This document shows, one piece after another, positions 44,502 through 53,622 of a stretch of DNA of 64,000 bases. Origin of the DNA: Rhodoferax sp. (GTDB lineage Bacteria > Pseudomonadota > Gammaproteobacteria > Burkholderiales > Burkholderiaceae_C); NCBI RefSeq assembly GCF_018780565.1, contig NZ_JADMJN010000002.1:620001-684000 (forward strand). Reading direction: 5' to 3'. A program made the position numbers and the translations under genes. Every line of letters begins with the position of its first letter. Within the stretch, counting starts at the first letter, position 1. The notes below the pieces were generated by a model. That model was not told the origin of the DNA, searched no databases, and saw only the letters and a program-made list of their open reading frames with translations.

Positions 44502-46168
44502 GCTGTTTCTCCTGGTTGTTTTTCCTGTTCCTGCAATTCGCGCCACTGCAGCTTGCCAGTGGCCGATTTCGGCAGCGCATCGACAAACTGCACGATACGC
44601 GGACTTTTGTAGGCAGCCATATGGGCATGTCCCCAGTCCATTATTTCCTGCTCGCTCACTTTGCCGCGGAAGGCTTCTTTCAGAACGATGACGGCCTTCA
44701 CGGTCTCTCCGCGTTTGAGGTCCTTGGCCGCAATGACGCAGGCTTCCTGGATGGCCGGATGCTGGTACAGCAGTGTTTCCACCTCCGCCGGCCATACCTT
44801 GAAGCCCGAGGCGTTGATCATGCGTTTGAGCCGGTCGACCATGAAGAAGTAGCCATCCTCGTCCGTCATCGCGAGGTCGCCTGTCCGCAAGAAGCGCTTG
44901 CCATCAAGTTCGATGAATGTGTCCTGGGTGGCTTGTGGATTGTTCCAGTAGCCTTGCATCACGTTGGGCGCATTCACCACGATTTCGCCTGCTTCACCGC
45001 TGGGCAGTTCCCGGTAGGTCGCGGGATCTACAACGCGGGCGTCAACGCCGTAGATCGGAATGCCAAGGCATTGTTTCTTGGGCCGGTCAGTCGGATTGAT
45101 ATGCGTGGCTGCGATGGTCTCCGACATACCGTAGCCTTCGACATACGGTACGCCAAGCAGGTCGTTGAGCTTTTGCGCGACAGCCTCGGGCATGGCCGCA
45201 CCGCCGCCCCGGATGCTGCGCAGGCTGGACAGGTCAAAGTTGCCGATGTTGGGGTTGGCGAGCAGGTCCACCACCATGGTGGATATCAGTTGCAGCGTGG
45301 CGATCTTGTAGCGCTGAATGCACTGTGCTGCGACCTCGCGATCCCAGCGCGGCATCAGCACCATGGTGCTGCCGTGGTACAGCGGGCCGCTCATGCTGCC
45401 TTGCATACCCGTCACGTGGAAGAAGGGCAACACCGCCAGCGATACCGAGTCCTGATGGGTGTTGAACCACTGCATGCTGCCGACAAGGCTTGCCATCGCA
45501 CCGCGGTGCGTATGCATGCAACCCTTGGGATGACCCGTGGTGCCCGAGGTGTAGGGCATGACGCACAAATCGTCCGGCCCCGCGGTGAGCGGACCAGGGC
45601 GCGCACCGAGTGCCAGCATGTCCTTCCACAGGGTCACGCCTGTACCGCCAAGGGCCTGGCGTGGGGCGCTCACAAACTCGGGCACACGCAGATCCGTGGG
45701 GCGCTTCAGGTAGTCCGAATAGGTTGCGACCAGGATGTTTTCAAGCCCTTCGGTCAGCAGAGGCGACATGTGCGCGAACAGGTCCTGGGCCACGATGGCG
45801 GTGCTTGCGTCGGTGTCCTTGATGTAGTGACGCAACTCGGTGGTCAGGTTCATCGGGTTGACCGGAACCACCACGGCGTTGGCGCGCAGGATGCCGTAAT
45901 AGGCGAGCACAAATTGCGGACTGTTCTGCATGTAGAGCAACACGCGATCGCCCTTTTTGACCTTGCATACCTGTTCCAGATAGCCGGCGATGCGCTCCGC
46001 TTCGTCCTTGAATTGAGCGAAGGTGATGGGCGTGTCGTAGAAAAGTATGTACGGCTTGTCCGGAAAGCGTGTGGCCGAAACCTCCACGTTGTAGAAGAGA
46101 TTGGTCTGCGGCACGGTCAGGTGCTGCGCTTGGCCTGTGGGCCAGAAGGCAAGATGGCGATTGGACAT
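44498..46168 (-). CDS. AMP-forming long-chain-type acyl-CoA ligase
   Basis: 556 aa ANL enzyme. P-loop MPYTSGTTGHPKGCMH, YGMSETIA, RTGDLAMTDEDGYFFMVDRLKRMIN and the C-terminal lysine in KSATGKLQWREL. The long-chain type is suggested by length and the DRLKRMIN(A)SGFKV hinge. Co-transcribed with the SDR and behind the tandem-TetR gene, 87 nt away. Confidence 0.92.
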   Translation of the reverse strand: MSNRHLAFWPTGQAQHLTVPQTNLFYNVEVSATRFPDKPYILFYDTPITFAQFKDEAERIAGYLEQVCKVKKGDRVLLYMQNSPQFVLAYYGILRANAVVVPVNPMNLTTELRHYIKDTDASTAIVAQDLFAHMSPLLTEGLENILVATYSDYLKRPTDLRVPEFVSAPRQALGGTGVTLWKDMLALGARPGPLTAGPDDLCVMPYTSGTTGHPKGCMHTHRGAMASLVGSMQWFNTHQDSVSLAVLPFFHVTGMQGSMSGPLYHGSTMVLMPRWDREVAAQCIQRYKIATLQLISTMVVDLLANPNIGNFDLSSLRSIRGGGAAMPEAVAQKLNDLLGVPYVEGYGMSETIAATHINPTDRPKKQCLGIPIYGVDARVVDPATYRELPSGEAGEIVVNAPNVMQGYWNNPQATQDTFIELDGKRFLRTGDLAMTDEDGYFFMVDRLKRMINASGFKVWPAEVETLLYQHPAIQEACVIAAKDLKRGETVKAVIVLKEAFRGKVSEQEIMDWGHAHMAAYKSPRIVQFVDALPKSATGKLQWRELQEQEKQPGETA

Positions 46169-46254
46169 GGGGCGAGAAGACAGAAAGAAGTTGTCAGGGC
46201 GAGAAGGGCAGGGGGTGGTCCGGTGGTCGCACCGGGTGTCTGTGGGTGGATGCT

Positions 46255-47487
46255 TCAGGCGGACAGAATCCCCAGGAAAAGTGGCCGCACGAACAGGTCG
46301 ACAGCATTCTCCGCCGTAACGTCTGGCACCCAGCGGTCCAGCACAATGGCAGCATTGATCATGGCACTAACCTGAAAGGCAGCGACTGCCTGATCAACCG
46401 GGCGTATGGAGCCGTCTTTCATGCCGTCGACCAGGAAGAAGACGAAACGCTGGCCGATTTGATTGATGGTTTTGAGCTTGCTTTCACGAATGTCGTCAGG
46501 GAGCTCGCTCCAGGCCGACATGCGCAACAAGGGGGCCTGTTCCGAAAATTGAAAGCGCACCAGTCCGCGCGAAACGGCACACAGCTTGTCCCATCCGGAG
46601 CCGTCACCAGCGCGTGCCATCATCTGCATGCGGCGCGTCACCGAGAAAGTGCGCTCGAAACATTCCGAGATCAGGTCTTCCTTGTTGGGGTTGTGGTGAT
46701 AAAACGAACCCTTGGTCACGTTAAGGCGAGCCGAGATGCGATCAACCGACGCGCCGCAATAGCCCAGCTCGTTGATGAGCGCGGTGGCCGCACGCAAGAA
46801 CCCATCCTGGGTGGTATCGCTGACGCCGGGGGTTTGTGCAAGCGCCTCGTCCAAGGCGGTTTCGCGCCAGCGTGAAGTTTTCGACGCAAGTCCGTCGATC
46901 ATGATGTCGCTCATGGTGGCGGCAACCAGCTCATAGTCCTGCTGGTCGTAGCGCGACATCCAGTTCATGGCCGCCAGGGTCAGGGTCAGCAACAGGTGGC
47001 TGCGGGCATTGAGCGAGACGCGGTTTTCAGTTGTGGTGCCGTCGATCACCAGCAGCCGGCGTGCGCGACGGAACATGTCGGTATAGGCGGCAAATACCAC
47101 TTCGGCGTGCGGACTGCCGAGCACCTGAACATCCCGAAAGTTCATCATCTCCGGTGCTTCTGCTGCCTGGATCTGCCGCAGTCGACTGAAAAACAGGCGG
47201 ATGAACTGGCGTACGCGCTCGTTAGGCTTGCTCGATTCGGCTGCCACGGCGAGGATGTCATTGATGACCTCAATTGAGCGCAGGAAGCACGCCACCACAA
47301 GGTCTTCCTTCTTCTTGTAGTAGTAGGTGATGCTGTTGGTGCTCAGGTCGACACGACCCGCGACATCTGACAGTGTTGCGCCCTTGACCCCATGCTGATT
47401 GAATAGCTGCGCCGCAGCATGCAGGATCGCTTCGCGTTTCTTTATATAACGCTGCGTCATCGGGCTGGCCGGGGTTTGCTGATCCAT
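46255..47487 (-). CDS. Tandem TetR regulator (two TetR domains in one chain)
   Basis: 410 aa from ATG 47487; in-frame ATG 47541 and ATG 47670 are alternatives, with no clear RBS for any. The first TetR domain begins RYIKKREAILHAAAQLFNQHGVKGATLSDVAGRVDLSTNSITYYYKKKED; the second starts about 205 residues later with QDGFLRAATALINELGYCGASVDRISARLNVTKGSFYHHNPNKED. Both have an intact helix-turn-helix and a following helical ligand domain. It probably represses the beta-oxidation genes on both sides, perhaps binding as a pseudo-dimer. Confidence 0.88.
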   Translation of the reverse strand: MDQQTPASPMTQRYIKKREAILHAAAQLFNQHGVKGATLSDVAGRVDLSTNSITYYYKKKEDLVVACFLRSIEVINDILAVAAESSKPNERVRQFIRLFFSRLRQIQAAEAPEMMNFRDVQVLGSPHAEVVFAAYTDMFRRARRLLVIDGTTTENRVSLNARSHLLLTLTLAAMNWMSRYDQQDYELVAATMSDIMIDGLASKTSRWRETALDEALAQTPGVSDTTQDGFLRAATALINELGYCGASVDRISARLNVTKGSFYHHNPNKEDLISECFERTFSVTRRMQMMARAGDGSGWDKLCAVSRGLVRFQFSEQAPLLRMSAWSELPDDIRESKLKTINQIGQRFVFFLVDGMKDGSIRPVDQAVAAFQVSAMINAAIVLDRWVPDVTAENAVDLFVRPLFLGILSA

Positions 47488-47703
47488 GGGGAGGCCTGCG
47501 GTGGGCGATTTGTCGGGTGATTGAACAGTGGGCGCGATCATACCGCCGCCGGCGGCGCATGCCATGTGCTTGTGCGTTCCGAAAGGAGCAAGAGAGCAGC
47601 CTGTGACGAGGGCATACCAATTTCCCCAAAAATTTTCAAAACCAGTGTCGAGGTGGGGACATTCTCCCATTTTTATTGTGAATTTAATGTGCTAAAGTGA
47701 AAA

Positions 47704-47724
47704 TTAGACTACATACCGATCTAA
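47704..47724. promoter_or_regulatory. Candidate operator between tandem TetR gene and hydrolase operon
   Basis: TTAGA (47704-47708) and TCTAA (47720-47724) form an 11-nt-spaced inverted repeat in an AT-rich divergent intergenic region. The minus-strand core GATCGGTATGT resembles GATCTGGTATGT around 52696-52707, upstream of the SDR at 52807. Tentative. Confidence 0.4.
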
Positions 47725-47828
47725 CGAAAATTGAAAGAAATGGTGATTTGTCAACCAATATTTTCTGGTCCAAAGGACGTCTGGCGAGCACCCGGGCGAA
47801 TCCCGGTATTTAGCCGGGCGAAGCGGGC

Positions 47829-48779
47829 ATGACTGCCGGCCTGGGGTTGCACGGTGTGGTCGCTGCAGCGGAAATCAGCCGGCACCGCTTCCCCGGCGCG
47901 CGGGCGCCGGACCGGCAACGCACGGTGGACTCCGGTGGTGTTTCGCTGGCGGTCTACGAATGGGGTGAGCTCAGCGCGCCTCCTTTGATTCTTGTGCACG
48001 GCGCATTTGACTTCGCCCGTACTTTTGATGTGTTTGCCCCCCTGCTCGCGGATGCCGGTTATCGCGTTGTGTCCTATGATCAGCGCGGGCATGGCAACTC
48101 CGAGCACGCAGACCTGTACAGCTGGCTGGCCGATGAACGCGACATGATCGCTGTGGTCGACTCGACCACCGATGCGCCCTGTATCGCGGTTGGACATAGC
48201 AAGGGAGGGGCGATGCTGGCCCATGCGATCCAGGCCTTGCCGCACCGTTTCACACGCTTTGTCGCGATTGACGGGCTGCCCTTTCGCAGCCCTCACGACG
48301 ATGCCTCTGTGCGTGAACGCAAGTCGATGTCCCCCGACTTCATCACCGACTGGCTGGACCACCGCAGAGGTGCTGCCGATCGGGTGCGAAAAGCCGGAAC
48401 CCTGGAAGAATTGGCGCAACGCCGTGCTTTCATGAATCCGCGTCTCAGCCATGAATGGCTGTGCTATCTGGTGAGCCAAGGTGCGCGTCGTGATGAGGAT
48501 GGCTGGCGCTGGAAGATTGACCCGGTATTGCGCCCGGGCGGTTTCGGTCCCTACCGCTCCCGCTGGATGACCAACCGTTTGCCGGGTTTTCCCATCCCCA
48601 TGCTGGCCATCTTCGGCACCATCGCCGAGCGCATGGGCTGGGATGTCAATCCGGCCGAACTGAAGGAGTACTTTGCCTCCTCCACGCAGATGGCATTGAT
48701 GCAGGATACGGGGCACTTCATCCACATTGAGCGTCCGCAGGAAACCGCCGCGCTGGTGTTGAATTTTCTTCAGACATGA
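47829..48779 (+). CDS. Alpha/beta-hydrolase fold protein
   Basis: 316 aa. VSYDQRGHGNSE, nucleophile Ser124 in GHSKGG, a His in TGHFIHIERP near the C-terminus, so the catalytic triad looks complete. Esterase, thioesterase or lactonase activity is possible. First gene of a run of + strand genes; its stop overlaps the next gene (ATGA). Confidence 0.88.
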   Translation: MTAGLGLHGVVAAAEISRHRFPGARAPDRQRTVDSGGVSLAVYEWGELSAPPLILVHGAFDFARTFDVFAPLLADAGYRVVSYDQRGHGNSEHADLYSWLADERDMIAVVDSTTDAPCIAVGHSKGGAMLAHAIQALPHRFTRFVAIDGLPFRSPHDDASVRERKSMSPDFITDWLDHRRGAADRVRKAGTLEELAQRRAFMNPRLSHEWLCYLVSQGARRDEDGWRWKIDPVLRPGGFGPYRSRWMTNRLPGFPIPMLAIFGTIAERMGWDVNPAELKEYFASSTQMALMQDTGHFIHIERPQETAALVLNFLQT

Positions 48780-49441
48780 TTGACTACATTCGCCACAATC
48801 GCCTGCGCCTGGCGCTGCACAAGCTCAAAAAGGGTGAAGGCCATGCGCTGCTTTTGTTGCATGGTCTGGGCGAGCGCTCGCCGATCAGCCTGGCCCCGGA
48901 GTATGCCGACTGGCCGGGTCCGGTGCACGCCCTTGACTTTACGGGGCACGGTGCCTCTGATGTGCCTCGCGGAGGCGGCTACAACTGCGAGCTGCTGATG
49001 GCCGATGCGGATGCCGCCCTGGCGCATCTGGGTTGTGCCACGGTGCTTGGGCGCGGACTGGGTGCCTATGTGGGGCTGCTGCTGGCCGGTGGACGCCCGC
49101 AGCAGGTGCGTGGTGTTATTTTGTGTGATGGCCCGGGCCTGGCCGGGGGCGGCAGCACGGAAGCAAGCCCCTACATTCCGGTGGTCAATACACGCCAACC
49201 TGCGCCACCTGATCCGTTTGCGATCGCCGACTTGTCGAACGATGCGCGGCCGCCCGCCTATGCTGGCGCCTATGCCAGGTTGGCCGTACAGCATTCAGGC
49301 CTGGTACGACCCATTTCGGTCTGTGCGCGCGAACTGCCGCAATGGCTGGCGGTGACCATGAAGCTGTTGTCGCTGGAGCGCACCAGCGTTTCACAAGCAT
49401 TGCTGCACCATGCGGTCCCGTCCGGGTTGCCCAGCCCATGA
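48776..49441 (+). CDS. Alpha/beta-hydrolase fold protein lacking the nucleophile serine
   Basis: 221 aa, shorter than usual. The fold is suggested by ALLLLHGLGER and LDFTGHGASD, but the nucleophile elbow reads G-R-G-L-G (residues 92-96) where GxSxG is expected, so Gly94 replaces the serine. No clear catalytic histidine near the end. Stop codon overlaps the MFS gene start (ATGA). It may be a non-catalytic partner of the upstream hydrolase or of the transporter; it could also use an unusual nucleophile. Confidence 0.78.
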   Translation: MIDYIRHNRLRLALHKLKKGEGHALLLLHGLGERSPISLAPEYADWPGPVHALDFTGHGASDVPRGGGYNCELLMADADAALAHLGCATVLGRGLGAYVGLLLAGGRPQQVRGVILCDGPGLAGGGSTEASPYIPVVNTRQPAPPDPFAIADLSNDARPPAYAGAYARLAVQHSGLVRPISVCARELPQWLAVTMKLLSLERTSVSQALLHHAVPSGLPSP

Positions 49442-50730
49442 GTACGCAAGAACGCGAAACCGCCAGCGAGGCCTACCGCGCGCAGGTGTTGCGTGATTTG
49501 CCGCGCAACTACGCCGCCAACCTGGCACATGGCATGCTGGGTGTCACCGGCTTTCGGTTGGTGGGTGCCCCGACCTTTGTGCCGGCCTACATTTATTTAC
49601 TGTCCGGTTCCAAGATGGCCGTCGGCATGGCCATATCGGCGCAGTTCATCGGTATGGCGCTGTCGTCGATCTGGGGCGCCACGCTGATCGAACACCGCCG
49701 CCGTGTCATGCCGGTGGTTTACGCGGTGGGGTGGCTGATGCGCGCGCAGGTGCTGGGGCTGGCGCTGTCGGGTTATTTCCTGACAGGACACTGGGCATTT
49801 GTGGCGGCCTGTTTGTTCCTTTCCCTGTTCGGCTTTTTCAACGGGATGCAAAGCGTTACCTTCAACTTCCTGATGTCCAAGGTGATACCGATCGACCGGC
49901 GTGGGCAACTCACCGGCATGCGCAATTTCCTGGGTGGCTTGACTGCTTCGGGGGTGGCTTACCTGGGCGGAAAATACCTGGTTGAAACCAACGCCTTTGG
50001 CAACGGCTATGCCACCACTTTTCTGGCGGCCTTTATCCTGACCAGCCTGGGTATTACCGCATTGACCTTCGTGCGTGAGCCGGAGTCGCTGGTGGTGCGT
50101 GCGCAATCCGGTCTGTGGGGGCGTTTGCGCGAAGCGCCGGCCTTGCTGCGTTCCGATGTCCATTACAAGCGCTTCTTTTTTGCTCGCGCCCTGGCTGCAT
50201 TTGGTACCGCCGCGGTGCCGTTTTACGCCATTTATGTTGGAAAATTTGTTGAGTTGTCAGGAGCCACCCTCGGCTATTTGTCGCTCGCATTTCTACTGGC
50301 TCAAACAGTGAGCAATCTCGGATGGGGTGCGCTTGCCGATCGTCGTGGCTACCGGCTCGTCTTCCTGGTGAGCATGGGCCTGTGGACTGTGTCCACGGTG
50401 GGTTTGATGCTGGCCAATGGCTTGCCGTTTTTTCTGCTTGCTTTCTGCGGACTGGGCGCCGGTTACGGGGGCTACCAGATGGCCTCGCAGAATTTCGTCC
50501 TGGAATTCGGGGTGCACCATGACCGCCCGATGCTGATTGCGATTTCCGACACGGCGTCACATTTGATGATGGCCATTGGCCCGCTCATTGGCGGCCTGCT
50601 GGCCCAGCGTTTCGATTTTTCTTACGTGTTCTGCATTGCAATCGCCGTTCAGGCGATCTCGATGCTGGCCATCCTGCGCGTTGAAGAGCCGCGCTACCGG
50701 TTGCAGCGCGTGAGCGGTGAGAGCGATTAA
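49438..50730 (+). CDS. Major facilitator superfamily transporter
   Basis: 430 aa from ATG 49438, which overlaps the preceding stop. Twelve hydrophobic segments in two halves are apparent; the cytoplasmic loop VTFNLMSKVIPIDRRGQLTGMRN and the second-half LADRRGYR (MFS motif A-like) support an MFS fold. It probably imports or exports the compound handled by the hydrolases and the ligase. Specificity unknown. Confidence 0.9.
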   Translation: MSTQERETASEAYRAQVLRDLPRNYAANLAHGMLGVTGFRLVGAPTFVPAYIYLLSGSKMAVGMAISAQFIGMALSSIWGATLIEHRRRVMPVVYAVGWLMRAQVLGLALSGYFLTGHWAFVAACLFLSLFGFFNGMQSVTFNFLMSKVIPIDRRGQLTGMRNFLGGLTASGVAYLGGKYLVETNAFGNGYATTFLAAFILTSLGITALTFVREPESLVVRAQSGLWGRLREAPALLRSDVHYKRFFFARALAAFGTAAVPFYAIYVGKFVELSGATLGYLSLAFLLAQTVSNLGWGALADRRGYRLVFLVSMGLWTVSTVGLMLANGLPFFLLAFCGLGAGYGGYQMASQNFVLEFGVHHDRPMLIAISDTASHLMMAIGPLIGGLLAQRFDFSYVFCIAIAVQAISMLAILRVEEPRYRLQRVSGESD

Positions 50731-50753
50731 CAAGCCCTGAACGGAAAAACCAC

Positions 50754-52511
50754 GTGGAACATAGAACCTACCCGGAATTCAGCACCCACTATCCCTTGCT
50801 GCTGACCACCTTCATGAAGCGCCCGGTCAACCTGTATCCGGATCAGATCGGGGTGGTCTACCGCAACCACGTGAGTGGTGAATACGCGCGTTTCACCTGG
50901 CTCCAGTGGTATCGCCGCACTTCGCAACTGGCCCACGCCCTCGTGAACAAGCTGGGCATCAAGGCAGGAACGCCTGGCCAGCCGGGGGACCGGGTGGGCA
51001 CGATGGCGCTGAACACACATCGCCACCTTGAGCTCTATTACGCCGTGCCCTGTATCGGGGCCACCCTGCACCCGATCAATGTGCGTCTGTCGCACGAGCA
51101 TGTGATCTACACCATCAGGCACGCGCAGGACAAGGTGATTTTTGTCGACGATACCGTGATGCCGCTGCTGGAGGCGATCTACGACCAGATCAAGGACGTC
51201 GTGCAGATGGTCGTCTACATGTCAGACAAGCCCGGTCTGCCGCAAACGCGCATCCAGAACATCGTGACCTACGAGAGCCTTCTGGCCGACCAGGCCGATG
51301 TCTACGATTGGCCGTATCTGCACGAAGACACCAATGCCACGCTGTGCTACACCACCGGCACCACCGGCCAGCCCAAGGGCGCCACCTTCACCCATCGGCA
51401 GCTTTACCTGATGACCTTGCATGTGATGGCGATGCAAAGTGTGAGCAATACGCCTAACTACGATGCCGAAGGTGCGCCCGGGGTTCGTCTGGGTGAAAAC
51501 GCAGTGCCGATGCTCAACACGCCCATGTTTCATATCCATGGCTGGGGTGCACCGTTCACCTGTGTCTTCAACGCCCAAAAAATTGTGCTGCCCGGCACCT
51601 TCACGGTTCAGGGCTTTTGTGAACTGGTCGAGCGGGAAAAGGTGACCGCCGTAGGCGTTGTCCCCACGGTCGCGGCGATGCTGCTGGAGTACAAGGACTT
51701 CGACAAGTACGATCTCAGCAGCCTGGTGCGCGTCGGCGTCGGTGGTGGTGCTTTGCCGCTGGGCCTGAAGAGCAAGCTGGAAAAGATGCTGCCGAATTTC
51801 CGCGTCAGCTCCGGCTATGGCATGACAGAGACCGCGCCAAGCACCATTGCCTCCTTTGTCAAGAAACACATGGTTGACTGGAGCAAGGAGCAGCTGGACG
51901 AGGTCATGGTCAAGACCGGCCTGCCGATTCTGGGCCTGGAAATTGACGTGGTGGATGAGCACGGCAAGTCAGTGCCGCACGATGACCAGAGTGTGGGCGA
52001 GATAGTCATCCGCGGGCCGTGGGTGACAGAGCAGTACTTCAAGGCGCCTGAGCGCACGGCCGAGGTCTGGTACGGCGGCTGGTTCCATACGGGTGACATT
52101 GCCAAGGTGGATGCCGAGGGTTACATCGTCATCGCCGACCGTTTGAAGGACGTCATTCGCAGTGGGGCCGAGATGGTGCCCACGGTGTTGCTGGAAAACC
52201 TGATCTCGATGGCGGATTTTGTGCTTGAGGCGATGGTCGTGGGTGTGCCTGATCCGGTGTGGGGCGAAAAGCCGCTGGCGCTGGTCAGCGTGCGCCCCGG
52301 GTACCAGGGCAACGAGGAAGATGTGATTGCCTTTTTAACGACGCACGGCGTCGACACCGGCAAGATCACCCGCTGGATGCTGCCCAAGCTCGTCGCGATC
52401 ACGCAGGACATTCCAAAGACAAGTGTGGGCAAGTACAACAAAAAGGCGGTGCGCGAGCAGTTGGAGAAATTTCTGGCCATCGCCAAGGATGTGTCGCACC
52501 ATCATGAATAG
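50754..52511 (+). CDS. AMP-forming acyl-CoA synthetase
   Basis: 585 aa starting with GTG 50754 (VEHRTYPEFSTHYPLL). P-loop CYTTGTTGQPKGATF, HIHGWGAPF, SSGYGMTETAPS, HTGDIAKVDAEGYIVIADRLKDVI and the C-terminal TSVGKYNKKAVREQL (catalytic Lys). Resembles medium- and long-chain fatty-acyl-CoA synthetases. Expected to start beta-oxidation for the locus. Confidence 0.92.
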   Translation: MEHRTYPEFSTHYPLLLTTFMKRPVNLYPDQIGVVYRNHVSGEYARFTWLQWYRRTSQLAHALVNKLGIKAGTPGQPGDRVGTMALNTHRHLELYYAVPCIGATLHPINVRLSHEHVIYTIRHAQDKVIFVDDTVMPLLEAIYDQIKDVVQMVVYMSDKPGLPQTRIQNIVTYESLLADQADVYDWPYLHEDTNATLCYTTGTTGQPKGATFTHRQLYLMTLHVMAMQSVSNTPNYDAEGAPGVRLGENAVPMLNTPMFHIHGWGAPFTCVFNAQKIVLPGTFTVQGFCELVEREKVTAVGVVPTVAAMLLEYKDFDKYDLSSLVRVGVGGGALPLGLKSKLEKMLPNFRVSSGYGMTETAPSTIASFVKKHMVDWSKEQLDEVMVKTGLPILGLEIDVVDEHGKSVPHDDQSVGEIVIRGPWVTEQYFKAPERTAEVWYGGWFHTGDIAKVDAEGYIVIADRLKDVIRSGAEMVPTVLLENLISMADFVLEAMVVGVPDPVWGEKPLALVSVRPGYQGNEEDVIAFLTTHGVDTGKITRWMLPKLVAITQDIPKTSVGKYNKKAVREQLEKFLAIAKDVSHHHE

Positions 52512-52806
52512 CATGTCAACCATGGCGATGTCCAATATTTAGAAAATAGGGTATGGATACATTGAAAACAGGATTTCCATTGCCTATTGTTGATGCAGCA
52601 TGGCGCCTTGGGGCTGACAGCCAATGCTTGGCTCCTGGGTTTGTCACGAGGGCGACCTGATTTCAGGTTGCGCTGTTGATAATTCTGCTTTAGTGGATCT
52701 GGTATGTTCCCTTGACTGGTTCGTCTGGACGGTTCCAGCAAAAAGAGGCCTTACCGGAATTTGAATTTCAAACACTGCCAGTACAGATTTTTTGAGGAAA
52801 CGTTCC
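52512..52806. other. Intergenic region before the SDR/acyl-CoA dehydrogenase operon
   Basis: 295 nt, more AT-rich than its surroundings. Contains GATCTGGTATGT near 52696 that resembles part of the candidate operator at 47704-47724, and GTAT-GG-ATAC near 52551-52560. No gene seen. Confidence 0.4.
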
Positions 52807-53571
52807 ATGTCTTTATTCTCTTTGGTTGGAAAAGTCGCTGTCATTACGGGCTCGTCCCGTGGCATTGGCAAGGCGATTGCCGAGCGCATGGCAGAGCAGG
52901 GCGCCAAGGTTGTGATCTCCTCGCGCAAGCCGGAGCCCTGCGAAGAGGTGGCCCGGGCCATCAACGCGGCGCATGGTGAGGGCAGCGCGATTTCAATTCC
53001 CGCCAACATCTCTTCCAAGGATGATTTGCAGAATCTGGTGGCTGAGACCACACGGCGACTGGGCAAGGTTGATATTCTGGTCTGCAATGCTGCATCCAAT
53101 CCCTATTACGGCCCTATGGCCGGTATTGGCGACGACCAGTTCCGGAAAATTCTGGAGAACAACGTCATTGCCAATCATTGGCTGATTGGCTTTGCCGCAC
53201 CGCAGATGATTGAGCGCAAGGACGGCGCCATCATCATCGTGTCCTCGATTGGAGGCTTGCGTGGTTCGCCGGTCATTGGTGCGTACAACATCTCCAAGGC
53301 GGCCGACTTCCAGCTGGCCCGCAATCTCGCCGTGGAATACGGTCCGCACAATGTGCGTGTGAATTGCATCGCTCCGGGCCTGATCAAGACCGACTTTGCC
53401 CGTGCGCTATGGGAAGACCCGGAAATGCTCAAGCTGCGCACGGCCACGACGCCGCTGCGCCGTATCGGTGAGCCTGATGAAATCGCTGGTGCGGCCGTGT
53501 TCCTCGCGTCGCAGGCGGGCTCTTTTGTGACCGGCCAGAGCATCGTCGTGGACGGCGGCGTCACTATTTAA
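52807..53571 (+). CDS. Short-chain dehydrogenase/reductase (SDR)
   Basis: 254 aa from ATG 52807 (MSLFSLVGKVAVITGSSRGIG), preceded by GAGGAAA; an upstream TTG is less likely. Motifs TGSSRGIGKA, CNAASNPYYGP, catalytic Ser in IVSSIGG and YNISK. The SSRKP stretch after beta-2 suggests NADP(H) preference. First of six consecutive + strand beta-oxidation genes. Confidence 0.93.
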   Translation: MSLFSLVGKVAVITGSSRGIGKAIAERMAEQGAKVVISSRKPEPCEEVARAINAAHGEGSAISIPANISSKDDLQNLVAETTRRLGKVDILVCNAASNPYYGPMAGIGDDQFRKILENNVIANHWLIGFAAPQMIERKDGAIIIVSSIGGLRGSPVIGAYNISKAADFQLARNLAVEYGPHNVRVNCIAPGLIKTDFARALWEDPEMLKLRTATTPLRRIGEPDEIAGAAVFLASQAGSFVTGQSIVVDGGVTI

Positions 53572-53622
53572 TTCCTTCACCAGATCCTCGGGATCCGGAT
53601 CGATCCAATGGAGAGCACTGCC

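Noticed and set aside
44516..46375. Long open frame of 619 codons on the + strand
   Set aside because: It is antisense to the intact acyl-CoA ligase and part of the regulator gene, has no family motif and a low-complexity composition typical of a shadow of a high-GC gene.
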